From assembly GCF_000429685.1 (NCBI RefSeq), contig NZ_AUCI01000006.1, positions 124,001 through 188,000 of the forward strand: a stretch of 64,000 nt of DNA, written 5' to 3'. How positions within the stretch are numbered: position 1 is the first letter of the stretch; the number at the start of each line of letters is the position of its first letter. A model generated the notes under the pieces. The model was given only the letters and a program-made list of their open reading frames with translations, did no database searches and was not told the DNA's origin. The translations under genes were made by a program, and so were the position numbers. This DNA comes from Salibacterium aidingense DSM 18341 (GTDB taxonomy: Bacteria > Bacillota > Bacilli > Bacillales > Marinococcaceae). Shown here in pieces: positions 35,101 through 43,625 of the stretch.

Positions 35101-35860
35101 TGAGATAGCGCAAGGACGTGAAGAAGAATCTTTTACGCTGGATGATTTAACCGCTCAACCCCAACACGCCATCTCAACCCCTGTCTGGAGCGGTTTGGAG
35201 AAGGATAATAGACGTTATTCCCCGTTTACCGTCAACACCGAATATAAGATTCCGTGGCGGACATTAACGGGGCGGCAGAGTTTTTACCTGGATCACGAGA
35301 TGATGCTTGATTTTGGAGAGGCCCTGCCATTGTATATTCCCCCGCTTTCTCATGGTCCTTTTCTAAGTGATGAAACGGGGGTAGAAGATAACGGAAAGTC
35401 GATCACAGTCAGATATTTGACCCCTCACCAAAAATGGGGAATCCATACCATGTTCACAGATACAACCAATATGGCGCAATTATTCCGAGGCTGGCAGACC
35501 GTATGGATGAATGAAGAGGACGGAGCATCGATTGATTTGAAAGATAATGACTGGATTGAAGTGTACAACCGCAATGGCGTCATATCCGCGCGGGTTGTGT
35601 TGACCTACCGGATGCCAAAAGGGGCTGCCTATATGTATCATGCCCAGGACCGTACGCTGGGTGTCCCGGCCACAGCCATCAATAAAAAGCGCGGCGGTAC
35701 ACATAACAGTGTGACGAGAATATCACTGAAACCAACGCACATGATTGGTGGTTACTCCCAGTTAAGCTATGGATTTAATTATTACGGCCCAACCGGTCAC
35801 CAGCGGGATACCATTGCAGTGATTCGAAAATTAAAGGAGGTGGATTGGCTTGAGGATTAA
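32180..35860 (+). CDS. narG: Respiratory nitrate reductase alpha subunit NarG
   Basis: A 1226-residue Mo-bis-MGD catalytic subunit that reduces nitrate to nitrite on the cytoplasmic face. The FS0 cluster ligands H53, C57, C61 and C96 (STHGVNCTGSC; RGCPRG) and the molybdenum Asp in FYDWYADLPPASPQ are present, as are MMIGGYSQLSYGFNYYGPTG-like C-terminal molybdopterin contacts. Length and motif order equal B. subtilis/E. coli NarG. TTG start with AAAGAGGGGGCG upstream. It overlaps narH by 11 bp and is controlled by the FNR box at 30878. Confidence 0.97.
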   Translation: MKKKQNKLFETLKHLKRGEKINQDWTEESPKSRSAEEVYRRRWRFDKVVRSTHGVNCTGSCSWKVYVKDGIITSETQQTDYPSTGEEFPEYEPRGCPRGASFSWYTYSPIRVKYPYIRGDLYELWQAERDKGYDPVEAWERIVCDPEKRAKYVNARGKGGFVHADWQEMCEIIASATIHTIKQYGPDRVAGFSPIPAMSMVSYSAGSRFLSLIGGNILSFYDWYADLPPASPQVWGEQTDVPESADWYNAKYFIIWGTNLPQTRTPDAHFMIEAKYNGTKVIGVSPDYAEYEKFADIWLPAKAGTDGALAMAMTHVILKEFYVKKDTPYFMDYTKTYTDLPFLVTLDEEKGDYRSGRFLRTTDMNNDHSMGDWKTMVWDAATDTLETPNGSQGFRWDGGKKWNLHLDKEDGTSIDPLLSFIHQADENVLVTFPDFAKKEGETVSRAVPVKKIKDQGGNILTVTTVYDLMMAHTGVARGLPGDYPVDYDDPKPFTPAWQESITGVRKEHVFQVAKEFADTAEKTNGKSMIAMGGGTNHWYHSDQIYRAILNLVLLTGAQGVNGGGWAHYVGQEKVRPLEGWQQIGFANDWVKPPRQQNGTSFFYFATDQFRYESEINKDQSSWGGKYNAMHPADINALAARLGWLPSFPQFSQNSLNLVADSRKKGASNEQEVIDDVVEQIKQEKLDWAIENPDDPRNFPRVFFNWRSNLLGDSGKGHEYFAKYLIGGEDQVLAEAEHSWRPEDVNADGEAPTGKVDLLVSIDFRMTSSGLFSDIVLPAATWYEKFDISSTDMHPFVHPFNAAISPPWEAKSDWNTFREISKVFSELAEKHLPKSEDLVMTPLGHDSPGEIAQGHGKIKDWRKGEVEAIPGKTMPTFQIVTRDYPNVFQQMTTVGPNIKKGYGGKGVHIPGEPVYEELMTRLGISKREGLGKGHPDLYSDKQVIESILAMSGATNGKRAVAGWKSLEEKTGQDLGEIAQGREEESFTLDDLTAQPQHAISTPVWSGLEKDNRRYSPFTVNTEYKIPWRTLTGRQSFYLDHEMMLDFGEALPLYIPPLSHGPFLSDETGVEDNGKSITVRYLTPHQKWGIHTMFTDTTNMAQLFRGWQTVWMNEEDGASIDLKDNDWIEVYNRNGVISARVVLTYRMPKGAAYMYHAQDRTLGVPATAINKKRGGTHNSVTRISLKPTHMIGGYSQLSYGFNYYGPTGHQRDTIAVIRKLKEVDWLED

Positions 35861-37343
35861 GGCACAAACAGCGATGGTGATGCACTTGGATAAATGCATT
35901 GGCTGCCATACGTGTTCGGTTACGTGTAAAAACACATGGACCAATCGACCAGGTGCAGAATATATGTGGTTCAATAATGTAGAAACCCGTCCCGGCCCCG
36001 GGTATCCAAAAGCATGGGAAGATACAGATCGTTTTAAAGGCGGGTGGGTGTATAAAAACGGAAAACTGCAATTAAAAGCTGGAGGGCCGATTTCAAAGCT
36101 TGCAAATATTTTCTATAATCCAGAAATGCCGGAACTTGACGACTACTATGAACCCTGGACGTATGATTATGATCATTTGATTCACAGCCCTAAAAAAGAA
36201 AATATACCGGTGGCCCAGCCCCAATCTATGATCACCGGTAAATACATCGACAAACCGGAATGGGGGCCAAACTGGGATGATGACTTAGCGGGCGGCAGCG
36301 AGGTCGTTCCGCTCGATCCCAACGTTCAAAAACTGCAGGAGCACATTTCGATGGAATATGAAAAAACATTTATGATGTATTTGCCTAGAATCTGCGAGCA
36401 CTGCCTGAATCCATCGTGTGTAGCCTCCTGTCCTTCCGGAGCACTGTATAAACGAGACGAAGACGGAATCGTTCTTGTCGACCAGGATGCCTGCCGGGGA
36501 TGGCGTTTCTGCATGAATGGCTGCCCTTATCACAAAGTGTATTACAATTGGAACACACATAAAGCAGAGAAATGTAATTTTTGTTATCCACGGACAGAGG
36601 CAGGACTCCCCACCATTTGTTCAGAAACCTGTGTCGGACGTATCCGTTATATCGGTGTCGTGTTATATGATGCGGATAAAGTTAAAGAGGCAGCTTCCGT
36701 CGAAGATCCGCAGGAATTATATGAATCCCAGTTATCTGTGTTCCAGGATCCATTTGACCCTGAAGTGATAGAAGCAGCGAAAAAAGCAGGCATTAATGAT
36801 TCCTGGATTGAAGCGGCACAGCAATCACCTGTATATAAAATGGCGATAAAATGGAAGATAGCTCTGCCGCTGCACCCTGAGTACCGGACGCTGCCGATGG
36901 TGTGGTTCGTACCGCCTCTCAGCCCTATCATGAATCATATGACAAATGAAGAAGAATTATCGACAGATGGCTATATTCCGGCTGTAGATCAAATGAGAAT
37001 CCCGATGGAATACCTGGCATCGCTGTTGTCCGCAGGAGATACAGAAGTCATTCGTAATGTACTCCTAAAACTTACAGCGATGAGAGTGCATCGGAGGGCA
37101 AAAACAGTTGGCGGTATGGAGGAGTTTAATAAAAGTCAGATTATCGCCGAAGCAAACACCAATACAGAGGAACTCGAAGAAATGAATCGGCTGTTAGGAG
37201 TGGCAAAATATAAGGAACGTTTCGTCATTCCGACGGGCCGCCGCGAGATGGATGACGACCAATACTACCAGCAGGGAGCCTGCAGTATTGAAGACTTAGC
37301 ACCGCCGGAGGGTTTATCTTTTTCTAGTGGAAAGGGGAAATAA
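35850..37343 (+). CDS. narH: Respiratory nitrate reductase beta subunit NarH
   Basis: A 497-residue iron-sulfur electron-transfer subunit between NarI hemes and NarG. Four Cys clusters are visible: CIGCHTCSVTCKN, CEHCLNPSCVASCP, CRGWRFCMNGCP (the Trp marks the 3Fe-4S centre) and CNFCYPR...CSETCVGR. TTG start preceded by AAAGGAGGTGG inside the end of narG. The length agrees with the family. Confidence 0.97.
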   Translation: MRIKAQTAMVMHLDKCIGCHTCSVTCKNTWTNRPGAEYMWFNNVETRPGPGYPKAWEDTDRFKGGWVYKNGKLQLKAGGPISKLANIFYNPEMPELDDYYEPWTYDYDHLIHSPKKENIPVAQPQSMITGKYIDKPEWGPNWDDDLAGGSEVVPLDPNVQKLQEHISMEYEKTFMMYLPRICEHCLNPSCVASCPSGALYKRDEDGIVLVDQDACRGWRFCMNGCPYHKVYYNWNTHKAEKCNFCYPRTEAGLPTICSETCVGRIRYIGVVLYDADKVKEAASVEDPQELYESQLSVFQDPFDPEVIEAAKKAGINDSWIEAAQQSPVYKMAIKWKIALPLHPEYRTLPMVWFVPPLSPIMNHMTNEEELSTDGYIPAVDQMRIPMEYLASLLSAGDTEVIRNVLLKLTAMRVHRRAKTVGGMEEFNKSQIIAEANTNTEELEEMNRLLGVAKYKERFVIPTGRREMDDDQYYQQGACSIEDLAPPEGLSFSSGKGK

Positions 37344-37345
37344 CC

Positions 37346-37948
37346 ATGGACATTCAAGAACGAACGATCCTGATGGCAGCTTCAAGATTGTTGCATTATC
37401 CAGAGGAGCCTTTTCCGGAGCTGGAAAAAGAAATACTGGAATGTATGGAGGAAAATATAACGAAGCATGAGTGGTACGAGAAAGGCAAAGCCGCTCTTAC
37501 CCCCCTACGGTCCCTCCCGGATAAAGGCAGAAAAGAAATCTATGTTTCTACGTTTGATTTGAAATCAAAGCTGGGACTGTATTTAACAGCGCATGAATTC
37601 GGAGATAGTGCAAAAAGGGGCTCCGCCTTAATTAAATTACAAAAAAATATTAATGAAGCTGGTTTTCAACGAGTGGAAGGAGAATTGGCAGATTATATGC
37701 CGATGTTGTTTGAATTTCTAGCAGTATGTCCGGATAAGTTTGATAACGAGCGGCTTGTACGACGATTAGCTGTTGCTCTGCAATACATGTGTGAACATAT
37801 TGCTGAGGACAATCCTTACGCTCCCATACTCCATCTCTTAAATAATTACGTTTTTCCAGAGCCCACACATGAAGAAATAGAAAAGATAAAATGTGAAAGA
37901 GAAGAAGCCGATGTAGAAGAACTGCCTTACCCTATTATGTATGAGTAA
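37346..37948 (+). CDS. narJ: Nitrate reductase molybdenum cofactor assembly chaperone NarJ
   Basis: A 200-residue all-helical cytoplasmic chaperone of the TorD/NarJ group, needed to insert cofactors into NarG and to time complex assembly. Characteristic are the N-terminal ASRLLHYPEEPFPEL, YVSTFDLKSKLGLYLTAHEFGDSAKRG (read as two blocks) and DYMPMLFEFLAV. It begins 2 nt after narH. Confidence 0.93.
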   Translation: MDIQERTILMAASRLLHYPEEPFPELEKEILECMEENITKHEWYEKGKAALTPLRSLPDKGRKEIYVSTFDLKSKLGLYLTAHEFGDSAKRGSALIKLQKNINEAGFQRVEGELADYMPMLFEFLAVCPDKFDNERLVRRLAVALQYMCEHIAEDNPYAPILHLLNNYVFPEPTHEEIEKIKCEREEADVEELPYPIMYE

Positions 37949-37987
37949 TACGTTTCTACATTGAAAGAAAGAAAGGACGAGTACGAA

Positions 37988-38683
37988 ATGAGCGGAATTT
38001 TTTGGTGGGTCATTTTCCCATATGTCACACTGGCAATCATGGTTGTCGGTTTACTATACCGTTATGCGTTCAGACAGAAAAGCTGGTCCGCCCCTTCAAC
38101 GGAAATGTTTGAAAAAAAATGGCTCCGGATTGGTTCTCCGCTTTTTCATTGGGGTATTATTTTCGCTTTTGCCGGACATATCATGGGTATGGTGATTCCA
38201 AAAGGGGTATATGAATTTTTAGGTATAACGGACGAATTGTACCACATCGGAGCGATATATGGCGGAGGTTTAGCTGGACTAATGGTTATTGCCGGGCTTA
38301 TTATACTGCTTATACGTAAGATGACCATTGACCGCATTCGTGTACATGCCACCTTTTCTGACTTTTTTTCTGTTTTTGCCCTGTTGATCGTGTCGGGAAT
38401 GGGAACATACATGACGATTATTTATAATACGACGGTGGTTTCTTATGAATATCGAACAACGATTGGACCATGGTTTCGGAGTTTATTTACCTTTCAGCCG
38501 GAATATCAGCTGATGCTCGAGGTCCCCTTTATCTTTCAGGCACACATTATAGCCGCTTTTGCATTGTTCGCCTCCATACCATTTACCCGCTTGATTCATT
38601 TTTATAGTGCTCCCGTGACCTATCCGTCCCGGGCACCGCAGCAATACCGATCGAGGTCCCAATATAAAAAGAAAAGTTTCTAA
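37988..38683 (+). CDS. narI: Respiratory nitrate reductase gamma subunit NarI
   Basis: A 231-residue diheme cytochrome b with five transmembrane helices that oxidises menaquinol and anchors NarGH. Heme-ligand histidines are in PLFHWGIIFAFAGHIMGM, in the ELYHIGAIYGG region, and in FIFQAHIIAAF. The ATG at 37988 with AAAGGACG upstream is preferred to a TTG at 37961, which would add nine charged residues. It ends the core narGHJI set. Confidence 0.95.
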   Translation: MSGIFWWVIFPYVTLAIMVVGLLYRYAFRQKSWSAPSTEMFEKKWLRIGSPLFHWGIIFAFAGHIMGMVIPKGVYEFLGITDELYHIGAIYGGGLAGLMVIAGLIILLIRKMTIDRIRVHATFSDFFSVFALLIVSGMGTYMTIIYNTTVVSYEYRTTIGPWFRSLFTFQPEYQLMLEVPFIFQAHIIAAFALFASIPFTRLIHFYSAPVTYPSRAPQQYRSRSQYKKKSF

Positions 38684-38761
38684 TCACAGCGTCTTAATAT
38701 AGATAAAAATATTCCTAATATCTAAAATTAATAAGGGGTCTATCAGAGGAGGGAGGGGAAA

Positions 38762-39871
38762 TTGTCGGTTAATTTATGGTGGTTTACTGGTACATTACTG
38801 GTTTGCATTATCTGTAAGTATTGGTTTATAAAAAAAGAATCGTTACCAACACCGGCGGGCGCCATTATCATGGCCCATGGTATCTTTTTTTATAGTGCTA
38901 TGCGAGAGTTCCCAACTTTGTATGACAACGGGGAACTCCTCGCACTTATACTGGCTGGTGTATGGTTGGCGATGGTGGTTTCCATTTTTTCCGCTTTATG
39001 CAAAGGTGAATTTCACAAAAAATATTTGCAGCATCCTATACAATTATTTGCGGTAGGAACATGGGTGGCTGGGACATCGGTTCTTGGAAATGTGATTCAC
39101 GAGTTTTCTATCAATCTGGGATTTATTCCATATCTTATGGGAACGTTCAATGTCATTCTTTATATATGGTATGTGTGCCATTGCATCGATGGGTTTAAGC
39201 GGATCCTTCAAGGTCCGGAAAAAAATAATGTACATGGCGTCTTACTCCTGGCAACAGTTGGAACCCAATCCATCGTCATCTTATTATTTAATATTTTTAA
39301 TAACCCATTGCCTGACTATGGGAATGCACTGATTTTAAGCTTTGGTCTTCTTTTATATGTAACGGGCTTTTTATTAATTATGAGACGTTATCTGTGGATA
39401 CGAAATTGGAAGATTGCAGATGACTGGAAAAATACGAACTGCATTATACATGGCGCCATTTCAATTTCAGGTTTGGCTGCTTCATTGACGACTGCATTTC
39501 CTGTACGATTTATTTTTGTATTATGGATATGGGCAGTTAGTTGGTTTGTGGTGGTGGAGGCTATTGAACTGTGGCGTGTTGTGGCAAGAATAAAATGTTA
39601 TGGTGTAGCTAAAGGGATAGCAAGATACGACATTTCCCAATGGTCGCGTAATTTTACGTTCGGAATGTTGTATGCTTTTACTGTTAGTTTTTCAGCGATA
39701 GAAGGAGAGTTTGTTATTTTTGTGCGAGAACTTATTTTATCATTTGGGCCGTGGCTGGTTCTTGCCTTTCTTTTATATGAAATAATCTTATTTATAAAAG
39801 ATAAGGTCGAGTCAAATATAAGACAGAATGGGCGAACAAAGGAGGTAGATTTACGTGAAACCAAAGCGTGA
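38762..39871 (+). CDS. Polytopic membrane protein of the nitrate cluster, about 10 TM
   Basis: A 369-residue protein with about ten hydrophobic segments, including AHGIFFYSAMREFPTLYDNGE, FAVGTWVAGTSVLGNVIHEF and LILSFGLLLYVTGFLLIMRRY. The topology and the early GTWVAGTS segment recall the TehA/TDT (SLAC1) transporter family, but the match is not firm. The TTG start has GGAGGGAGGGGAAA upstream. Its end overlaps the following hemerythrin gene by 17 bp, so the two are coupled. Transport of nitrite or another anion is only a guess. Confidence 0.7.
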   Translation: MSVNLWWFTGTLLVCIICKYWFIKKESLPTPAGAIIMAHGIFFYSAMREFPTLYDNGELLALILAGVWLAMVVSIFSALCKGEFHKKYLQHPIQLFAVGTWVAGTSVLGNVIHEFSINLGFIPYLMGTFNVILYIWYVCHCIDGFKRILQGPEKNNVHGVLLLATVGTQSIVILLFNIFNNPLPDYGNALILSFGLLLYVTGFLLIMRRYLWIRNWKIADDWKNTNCIIHGAISISGLAASLTTAFPVRFIFVLWIWAVSWFVVVEAIELWRVVARIKCYGVAKGIARYDISQWSRNFTFGMLYAFTVSFSAIEGEFVIFVRELILSFGPWLVLAFLLYEIILFIKDKVESNIRQNGRTKEVDLRETKA

Positions 39872-40319
39872 AAGTATAAAACGCCATGAAGCATTATACC
39901 CTTTGTCACATCACCATCACCAAGCATTATTTGTGGCACTCAATCTAAAACGGGCCGGCACAGAACTATCCCGTTATTCTGTAACAGAAGTGTTGGAGGA
40001 CACACTATCCTTTTGGGAACCTGCTGGAAAGCAACATTTTCGAGAAGAAGAAGAGATATTGCTAACAGCATTTGCCAGATACGATTCGGTTGACCATCCG
40101 GAAATTAAAGACATGCTGATGGAACACGTTCAGATTCGGGCTTTGATAGATTCGATTTCTCAAGCATCCAACCCTCCGGTAGAGACGCTGCAGAAATTAG
40201 GTATCTTACTTGAGAATCATGTTCGCAAAGAAGAACGTGTTATTTTTCCGATGATTGAACGAGTGTTACCAGAAGAAAAATTGCAAGAACTATCGGCTTA
40301 CTTTACGAAAAACGAATGA
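39855..40319 (+). CDS. Hemerythrin domain-containing protein
   Basis: A 154-residue di-iron protein. Ligand positions are in LSHHHHQALF, KQHFREEEEILL, MEHVQIRAL and NHVRKEERVIFPMIE, a complete H...HxxxE...H...HxxxE pattern. Such proteins buffer O2 or NO, or assist Fe-S repair. GTG start with AAAGGAGGTAG upstream, inside the preceding gene. It converges with fnr. Confidence 0.88.
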   Translation: MKPKRESIKRHEALYPLSHHHHQALFVALNLKRAGTELSRYSVTEVLEDTLSFWEPAGKQHFREEEEILLTAFARYDSVDHPEIKDMLMEHVQIRALIDSISQASNPPVETLQKLGILLENHVRKEERVIFPMIERVLPEEKLQELSAYFTKNE

Positions 40320-40332
40320 GAAACAGAATTAA

Positions 40333-41058
40333 TCACATACGACAGATTTCCACCGGGCATTCTTCGCAATAGCACATGGCTTTTAATGCGGAGATTTCAT
40401 GGATGACAAGACACCCGTCCCTCTGAGAAATAATTTCTTGTTTTTTCATATCGGAGAGCAGGCGGTTGACGCTTTCGCGGGTGGCTCCTATAAAATCGCC
40501 GAGCTCTCCGTTTTTGATTCTTTTCTGTATGAAAATACTATTTCCATCGGGCGCTCCATACGAATTGCACAGGCGTATGAGTGTGGAAGCAAGCGCCCCT
40601 GATTTGCCATGAAACGTTAAGTCCCGTAATTTGGATTTAGTGATACGTTCCATCAGTGTATTCCAATGCATAAATTCTATCGCCAGGTCTCCATGCTGCC
40701 ATAGTAAAATTTCCATATCTTTTTGTTGGATGATCCCTATTTGGCTGTCTTCCAATGTGTATGCACTGTAACTGTGGGCTAACTCCTGAAAACTGCTTAA
40801 TTCTCCGAACATATCGCCTTTGCCAAACAGGCTTAGAATATGCTCTTTTCCATCTGTCGTCGTTTTTGTCAGTTTAACCTTTCCTTCTCGAATGAAAAAC
40901 AGTTTGTCTGCTGGATCGTCCTCTAAAAACAGGAAATGTCCTCTTTCTATCGGGTGCATATACATGATGTCTTTGATGGCATCAAGGTTGTAAGCAGAAT
41001 AACCGGCCGTGTTCTGATAGTGATTAATATCGCTGCGGTTTACAGCGGAAGTCCGCAT
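40333..41058 (-). CDS. fnr: Fnr, oxygen-sensing Crp/Fnr-family regulator (Bacillus type)
   Basis: A 241-residue activator. Cyclic-nucleotide-binding-like fold (HFLFLEDDPADKLFFIREGKVKL), dimer helix and HTH (ELGDFIGATRESVNRLLSDMKK). The C-terminus carries C229, C231, C234 and C239; C231-x2-C234-x4-C239 matches the three Cys ligands of the 4Fe-4S cluster in B. subtilis Fnr, where an Asp is the fourth. Cluster loss by oxygen would inactivate it. The ATG has GGAGGG upstream. Its own promoter contains an FNR box, so it is probably autoactivated. Confidence 0.93.
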   Translation of the reverse strand: MRTSAVNRSDINHYQNTAGYSAYNLDAIKDIMYMHPIERGHFLFLEDDPADKLFFIREGKVKLTKTTTDGKEHILSLFGKGDMFGELSSFQELAHSYSAYTLEDSQIGIIQQKDMEILLWQHGDLAIEFMHWNTLMERITKSKLRDLTFHGKSGALASTLIRLCNSYGAPDGNSIFIQKRIKNGELGDFIGATRESVNRLLSDMKKQEIISQRDGCLVIHEISALKAMCYCEECPVEICRM

Positions 41059-41087
41059 CCAAATCCCTCCAGATTATTGTTACTTTT

Positions 41088-41130
41088 ATTGTATCTAAAA
41101 TACATATTTTAAAAAGTGATTTATGTCACA
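41088..41130 (-). promoter_or_regulatory. FNR box and -10 of fnr
   Basis: AGTGATTTATGTCACA (41115-41130, one mismatch to TGTGA-N6-TCACA) is followed on the minus strand after 21 nt by TACAAT (41093-41088). The box centre falls at about -41.5. Confidence 0.82.
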
Positions 41131-41145
41131 GTTTATCGTATAAAC

Positions 41146-41188
41146 TGTGACAAATGTTACAGCTGACCGATGCATCACATTATATGAT
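41146..41188 (+). promoter_or_regulatory. FNR box and -10 of the MobA-like gene
   Basis: TGTGACAAATGTTACA (41146-41161, one mismatch) precedes TATGAT (41183-41188) by 21 nt, again centring near -41.5. With the fnr box it forms a back-to-back arrangement around a perfect 12-nt-arm palindrome (41125-41151). Confidence 0.82.
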
Positions 41189-41213
41189 AGGTGAGAAAAA
41201 GGAGGCGGGTATA

Positions 41214-41726
41214 TTGGGGTTATCGGGTGTGATTATTGATAAACAAAGGGAAAAAGAGAATAACTTTCTGTCAATAACAGAAAAAGATAAGCTGGAAAGC
41301 CAGATTTCAGAAATGAGAAAAGTATGCTCTGAGGTTATTTTAATAACAAATCATCCTAAACTGTACCTTCCCTTTATAGGAAATTCTATTCGAATTATAA
41401 CAGAATTTTATAAAGGAAAAGGTGTTATTGGACATATTTATACAGCTTTCTCCTTAGCCAAAGAATCATTTGTATGGTTGGTCGAAAGGGATGCCTTCAT
41501 TATCTCCCCGGAGGCAGCCGAATTTTGTGTGTACGTTCAGACGACACAACAATTAGAAGCTATTATTCCTGTCCGCAACGGAGAAAAATCCCCCTCACAT
41601 GGGGTGTACAGAATATGTCATTTCTCTATATTAGATGAACTTGTTAAAAAAAAAGATGTAAGGATACAAGATTTTCTGAATTACATTCACTATGAGGAAT
41701 TGGATGAAAATTTTTTCATTCAGTAA
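41214..41726 (+). CDS. Degenerate MobA-like nucleotidyltransferase
   Basis: A 170-residue protein whose middle follows the MobA/NTP-transferase pattern: the region VCSEVILITNHPKLYLPF, then IRIITEFYKGKGVIGHIYTAFSLAKESFVWLVERDAF matches 'EVILVTN..Y...VR.V.D...G.GPLAGI.AGL..A....V.V..CDMPF'. The nucleotide-binding loop LAGGxSxRMGxxK is not recognisable (GLSGVIIDKQREKENNF instead) and the CD dipeptide is RD. It may therefore bind rather than transfer, or be inactive. TTG at 41214 follows AAAAAGGAGG; upstream codons from 41154 would start inside the FNR box. FNR control suggests a link to molybdenum cofactor for Nar. Confidence 0.65.
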   Translation: MGLSGVIIDKQREKENNFLSITEKDKLESQISEMRKVCSEVILITNHPKLYLPFIGNSIRIITEFYKGKGVIGHIYTAFSLAKESFVWLVERDAFIISPEAAEFCVYVQTTQQLEAIIPVRNGEKSPSHGVYRICHFSILDELVKKKDVRIQDFLNYIHYEELDENFFIQ

Positions 41727-42082
41727 GGATTTTTCTATTGGTTAGAAACTTATACCAGGCTTACTTCTCCCTCCTACATAAAATAAAATAGCATCCCGTA
41801 AAAATTCAAGTCCTCCTTTCTACGAGCCAGCCGTGCCCGCGGCAAAAGAAGACACTGTGAAGTAGAACATCGTAAACTTGAGCAGATGTCGCCCTTGTGC
41901 CCGATGGGCAAAAGCGAAGGATGTTGACGCAGCAAGAGAAAGACGCACAAAAATTCCCGAACCCATTCATCCATGAATGGTTCGGGAATTTTTGGTTTCG
42001 CGATGGTTTTGTCCCAGACTCTACTCGATTTAGTCCGGTCGCAGCACGGCACTCCTGCCATACGGATCCCTAGTATTTCAGC
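41727..42082. other. Intergenic region between convergent units
   Basis: It contains GC-rich hairpin-forming sequence (41820-41945, with TGCCC-GA-TGGGCA near 41898 and two GTGCCC...GGCAAAAG blocks) and the terminator at 41949-41993. No gene with a credible ribosome binding site was seen. Confidence 0.6.
41949..41993. terminator. Strong bidirectional terminator
   Basis: AAAAATTCCCGAACC...GGTTCGGGAATTTTT with an inner ATTCAT/ATGAAT extension forms a stem of about 20 bp flanked by A- and T-runs on both sides. It lies between the MobA-like gene (plus) and the anti-sigma gene (minus). Confidence 0.9.
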
Positions 42083-43051
42083 CTACTTTCCTTCCTTTTC
42101 CAGGATCTCCGCTGCTTCTTCTCTGATCTTCGTTTCTTCTTCTTCGTTAAATTCTCCCGATTGCAGTTTTTCATAGGCTTCTTCGCCCAACCCGGCTTTC
42201 AGTTTATTGTTTTTTTCAATGGAATGGGTAATGGCCTGATCTATTTCCTCAGCAGCTACACCCTGTTCTGTGAAAAATTGTTCTGCCTCACTGTATTCTT
42301 CTCCGCTTGCCAGGGACCAAATGATTTTTTCAAGCGAATCTGTCCCAAAGCCTTCTTCGCTCATTTGATACAGCTCATAAGTCAACCCCTCATGCTCCCA
42401 TAATACAATGCCATTGACGAAGTAAACAGTTTTATCGGCAATATCTTCCTTTTTGACCTCTTCATCTGTTGAAATTCCCTTGTCGCCCTCTGAAATCAAC
42501 AAGGAAGAAACCAATTCATCCTCTTTTGTGTACTGAAGTTCAACATCAAAAGCATCTTGGGGGGGCATGACTATTTTCGAGAGCTCAGAACCGTCCGGCA
42601 TCTGTGTCGGAACTCCAAAATCGGTTTCCATCGTATCACGTGCTTCTTCGAGAGATACGCTTGGCTTGTGAACTTCTTCGCGGTCTGTGTCCGAAGCATT
42701 CTCGTCGTTATTTGTTTCGTTCACGGGCAATTGGTCATATTGAGTGACTTCCATATCGCCTATTTGAAAACGGTCCATGATCGATTCAATCATTTCCTGC
42801 CCATAAGTGGTCGTTGAAAAGCCGCCAACCAAACAAACGGAAACTGTTGTTACAATGGCAATATGCTTCATCTTTTTTTTCATAAAAAACACATCCTTTT
42901 TCTGGTTATTATTGTGTAATGTTTCTGTTTGCATTTTATATTTTACCTGGTTATAAATCTTTTCTTTATGCTTGTCTTCGTCCACCTCTGTGGTGATAAG
43001 CAAGCGCTGCACTTCCTTGAGATCCTCATCGTTAGGTTTTTTTTCACTCAT
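42083..43051 (-). CDS. Putative anti-sigma factor, membrane-anchored
   Basis: A 322-residue protein paired with the ECF sigma gene, which it overlaps by 8 bp. The cytoplasmic N-terminal 50 residues are charged, a transmembrane segment follows (KHIAIVTTVSVCLVGGFSTTT), and the extracytoplasmic part contains a DUF4367-like region (LPDGSELSKIVMPPQDAFDVELQY; IVLWEHEGLTYELY). The last 90 residues are very acidic helices. Sequestration of the sigma factor until an envelope signal is inferred from gene pairing. The start at 43051 uses GAGGAGGA; an ATG two codons earlier is too close to it. Confidence 0.75.
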   Translation of the reverse strand: MSEKKPNDEDLKEVQRLLITTEVDEDKHKEKIYNQVKYKMQTETLHNNNQKKDVFFMKKKMKHIAIVTTVSVCLVGGFSTTTYGQEMIESIMDRFQIGDMEVTQYDQLPVNETNNDENASDTDREEVHKPSVSLEEARDTMETDFGVPTQMPDGSELSKIVMPPQDAFDVELQYTKEDELVSSLLISEGDKGISTDEEVKKEDIADKTVYFVNGIVLWEHEGLTYELYQMSEEGFGTDSLEKIIWSLASGEEYSEAEQFFTEQGVAAEEIDQAITHSIEKNNKLKAGLGEEAYEKLQSGEFNEEEETKIREEAAEILEKEGK

Positions 43052-43625
43052 GCCCATTCCTCCTCACATTCAAGCGTTCGCGAAGTTTTTTTAGGCTTCG
43101 GTAGATAACAACACCGACATTGGAGCTACTGATCCCCACCAACTCAGCAATCTCCGAATTTTTTAGATCTGCACCAAATTTCAGGGCGATGATATTCCGC
43201 TCTTTCTCCCTAAGGTGGCTCAGGGCTTGAAATAAATCCTTGTTTTTTTCTTTTGAAACAATCTCTTCTTCCGGAGACGAATTGAATGAAACCATGTCTA
43301 ACAAAGAGTCCATGGAAAAGTGAAATCCCTTTTTCATTGAACGGTGGTAATCCGTGACGATATTTCTGGCAATGGCGATCAACCATACTTCAAAAGGAGA
43401 TTTCTCGGGAGAATAAGTGTTGTATTTGACAATCACTTTCTCGAATACCTGGCTGCATAAATCCTCTGCCATATACTGGTCATTGATTCGATAGCAAATG
43501 TATTTATACACCCGTTTGTAATACGTTTCAAAAATCTGGTCGAATTCAAGGTCTGTCATTTCTTTTTTTGCTGTATCTGTTCTTACGGACCGATACGCAG
43601 GTATGTTGGATTGGGCATACTTCAT
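43044..43625 (-). CDS. ECF-type RNA polymerase sigma factor
   Basis: A 193-residue sigma-70-family factor. Region 2 (FDQIFETYYKRVYKYICYRI; MAEDLCSQVFEKVI; WLIAIARNIVTDYHR) and region 4 (LREKERNIIALKFGADLKNSEIAELVGISSSNVGVVIYRSLKKLRE, in blocks) are intact. The ATG at 43625 has GGAGGCGGAGAG upstream; the longer frame from 43700 lacks support. It is cotranscribed with the anti-sigma gene. The stimulus is unknown. Confidence 0.88.
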   Translation of the reverse strand: MKYAQSNIPAYRSVRTDTAKKEMTDLEFDQIFETYYKRVYKYICYRINDQYMAEDLCSQVFEKVIVKYNTYSPEKSPFEVWLIAIARNIVTDYHRSMKKGFHFSMDSLLDMVSFNSSPEEEIVSKEKNKDLFQALSHLREKERNIIALKFGADLKNSEIAELVGISSSNVGVVIYRSLKKLRERLNVRRNGHE

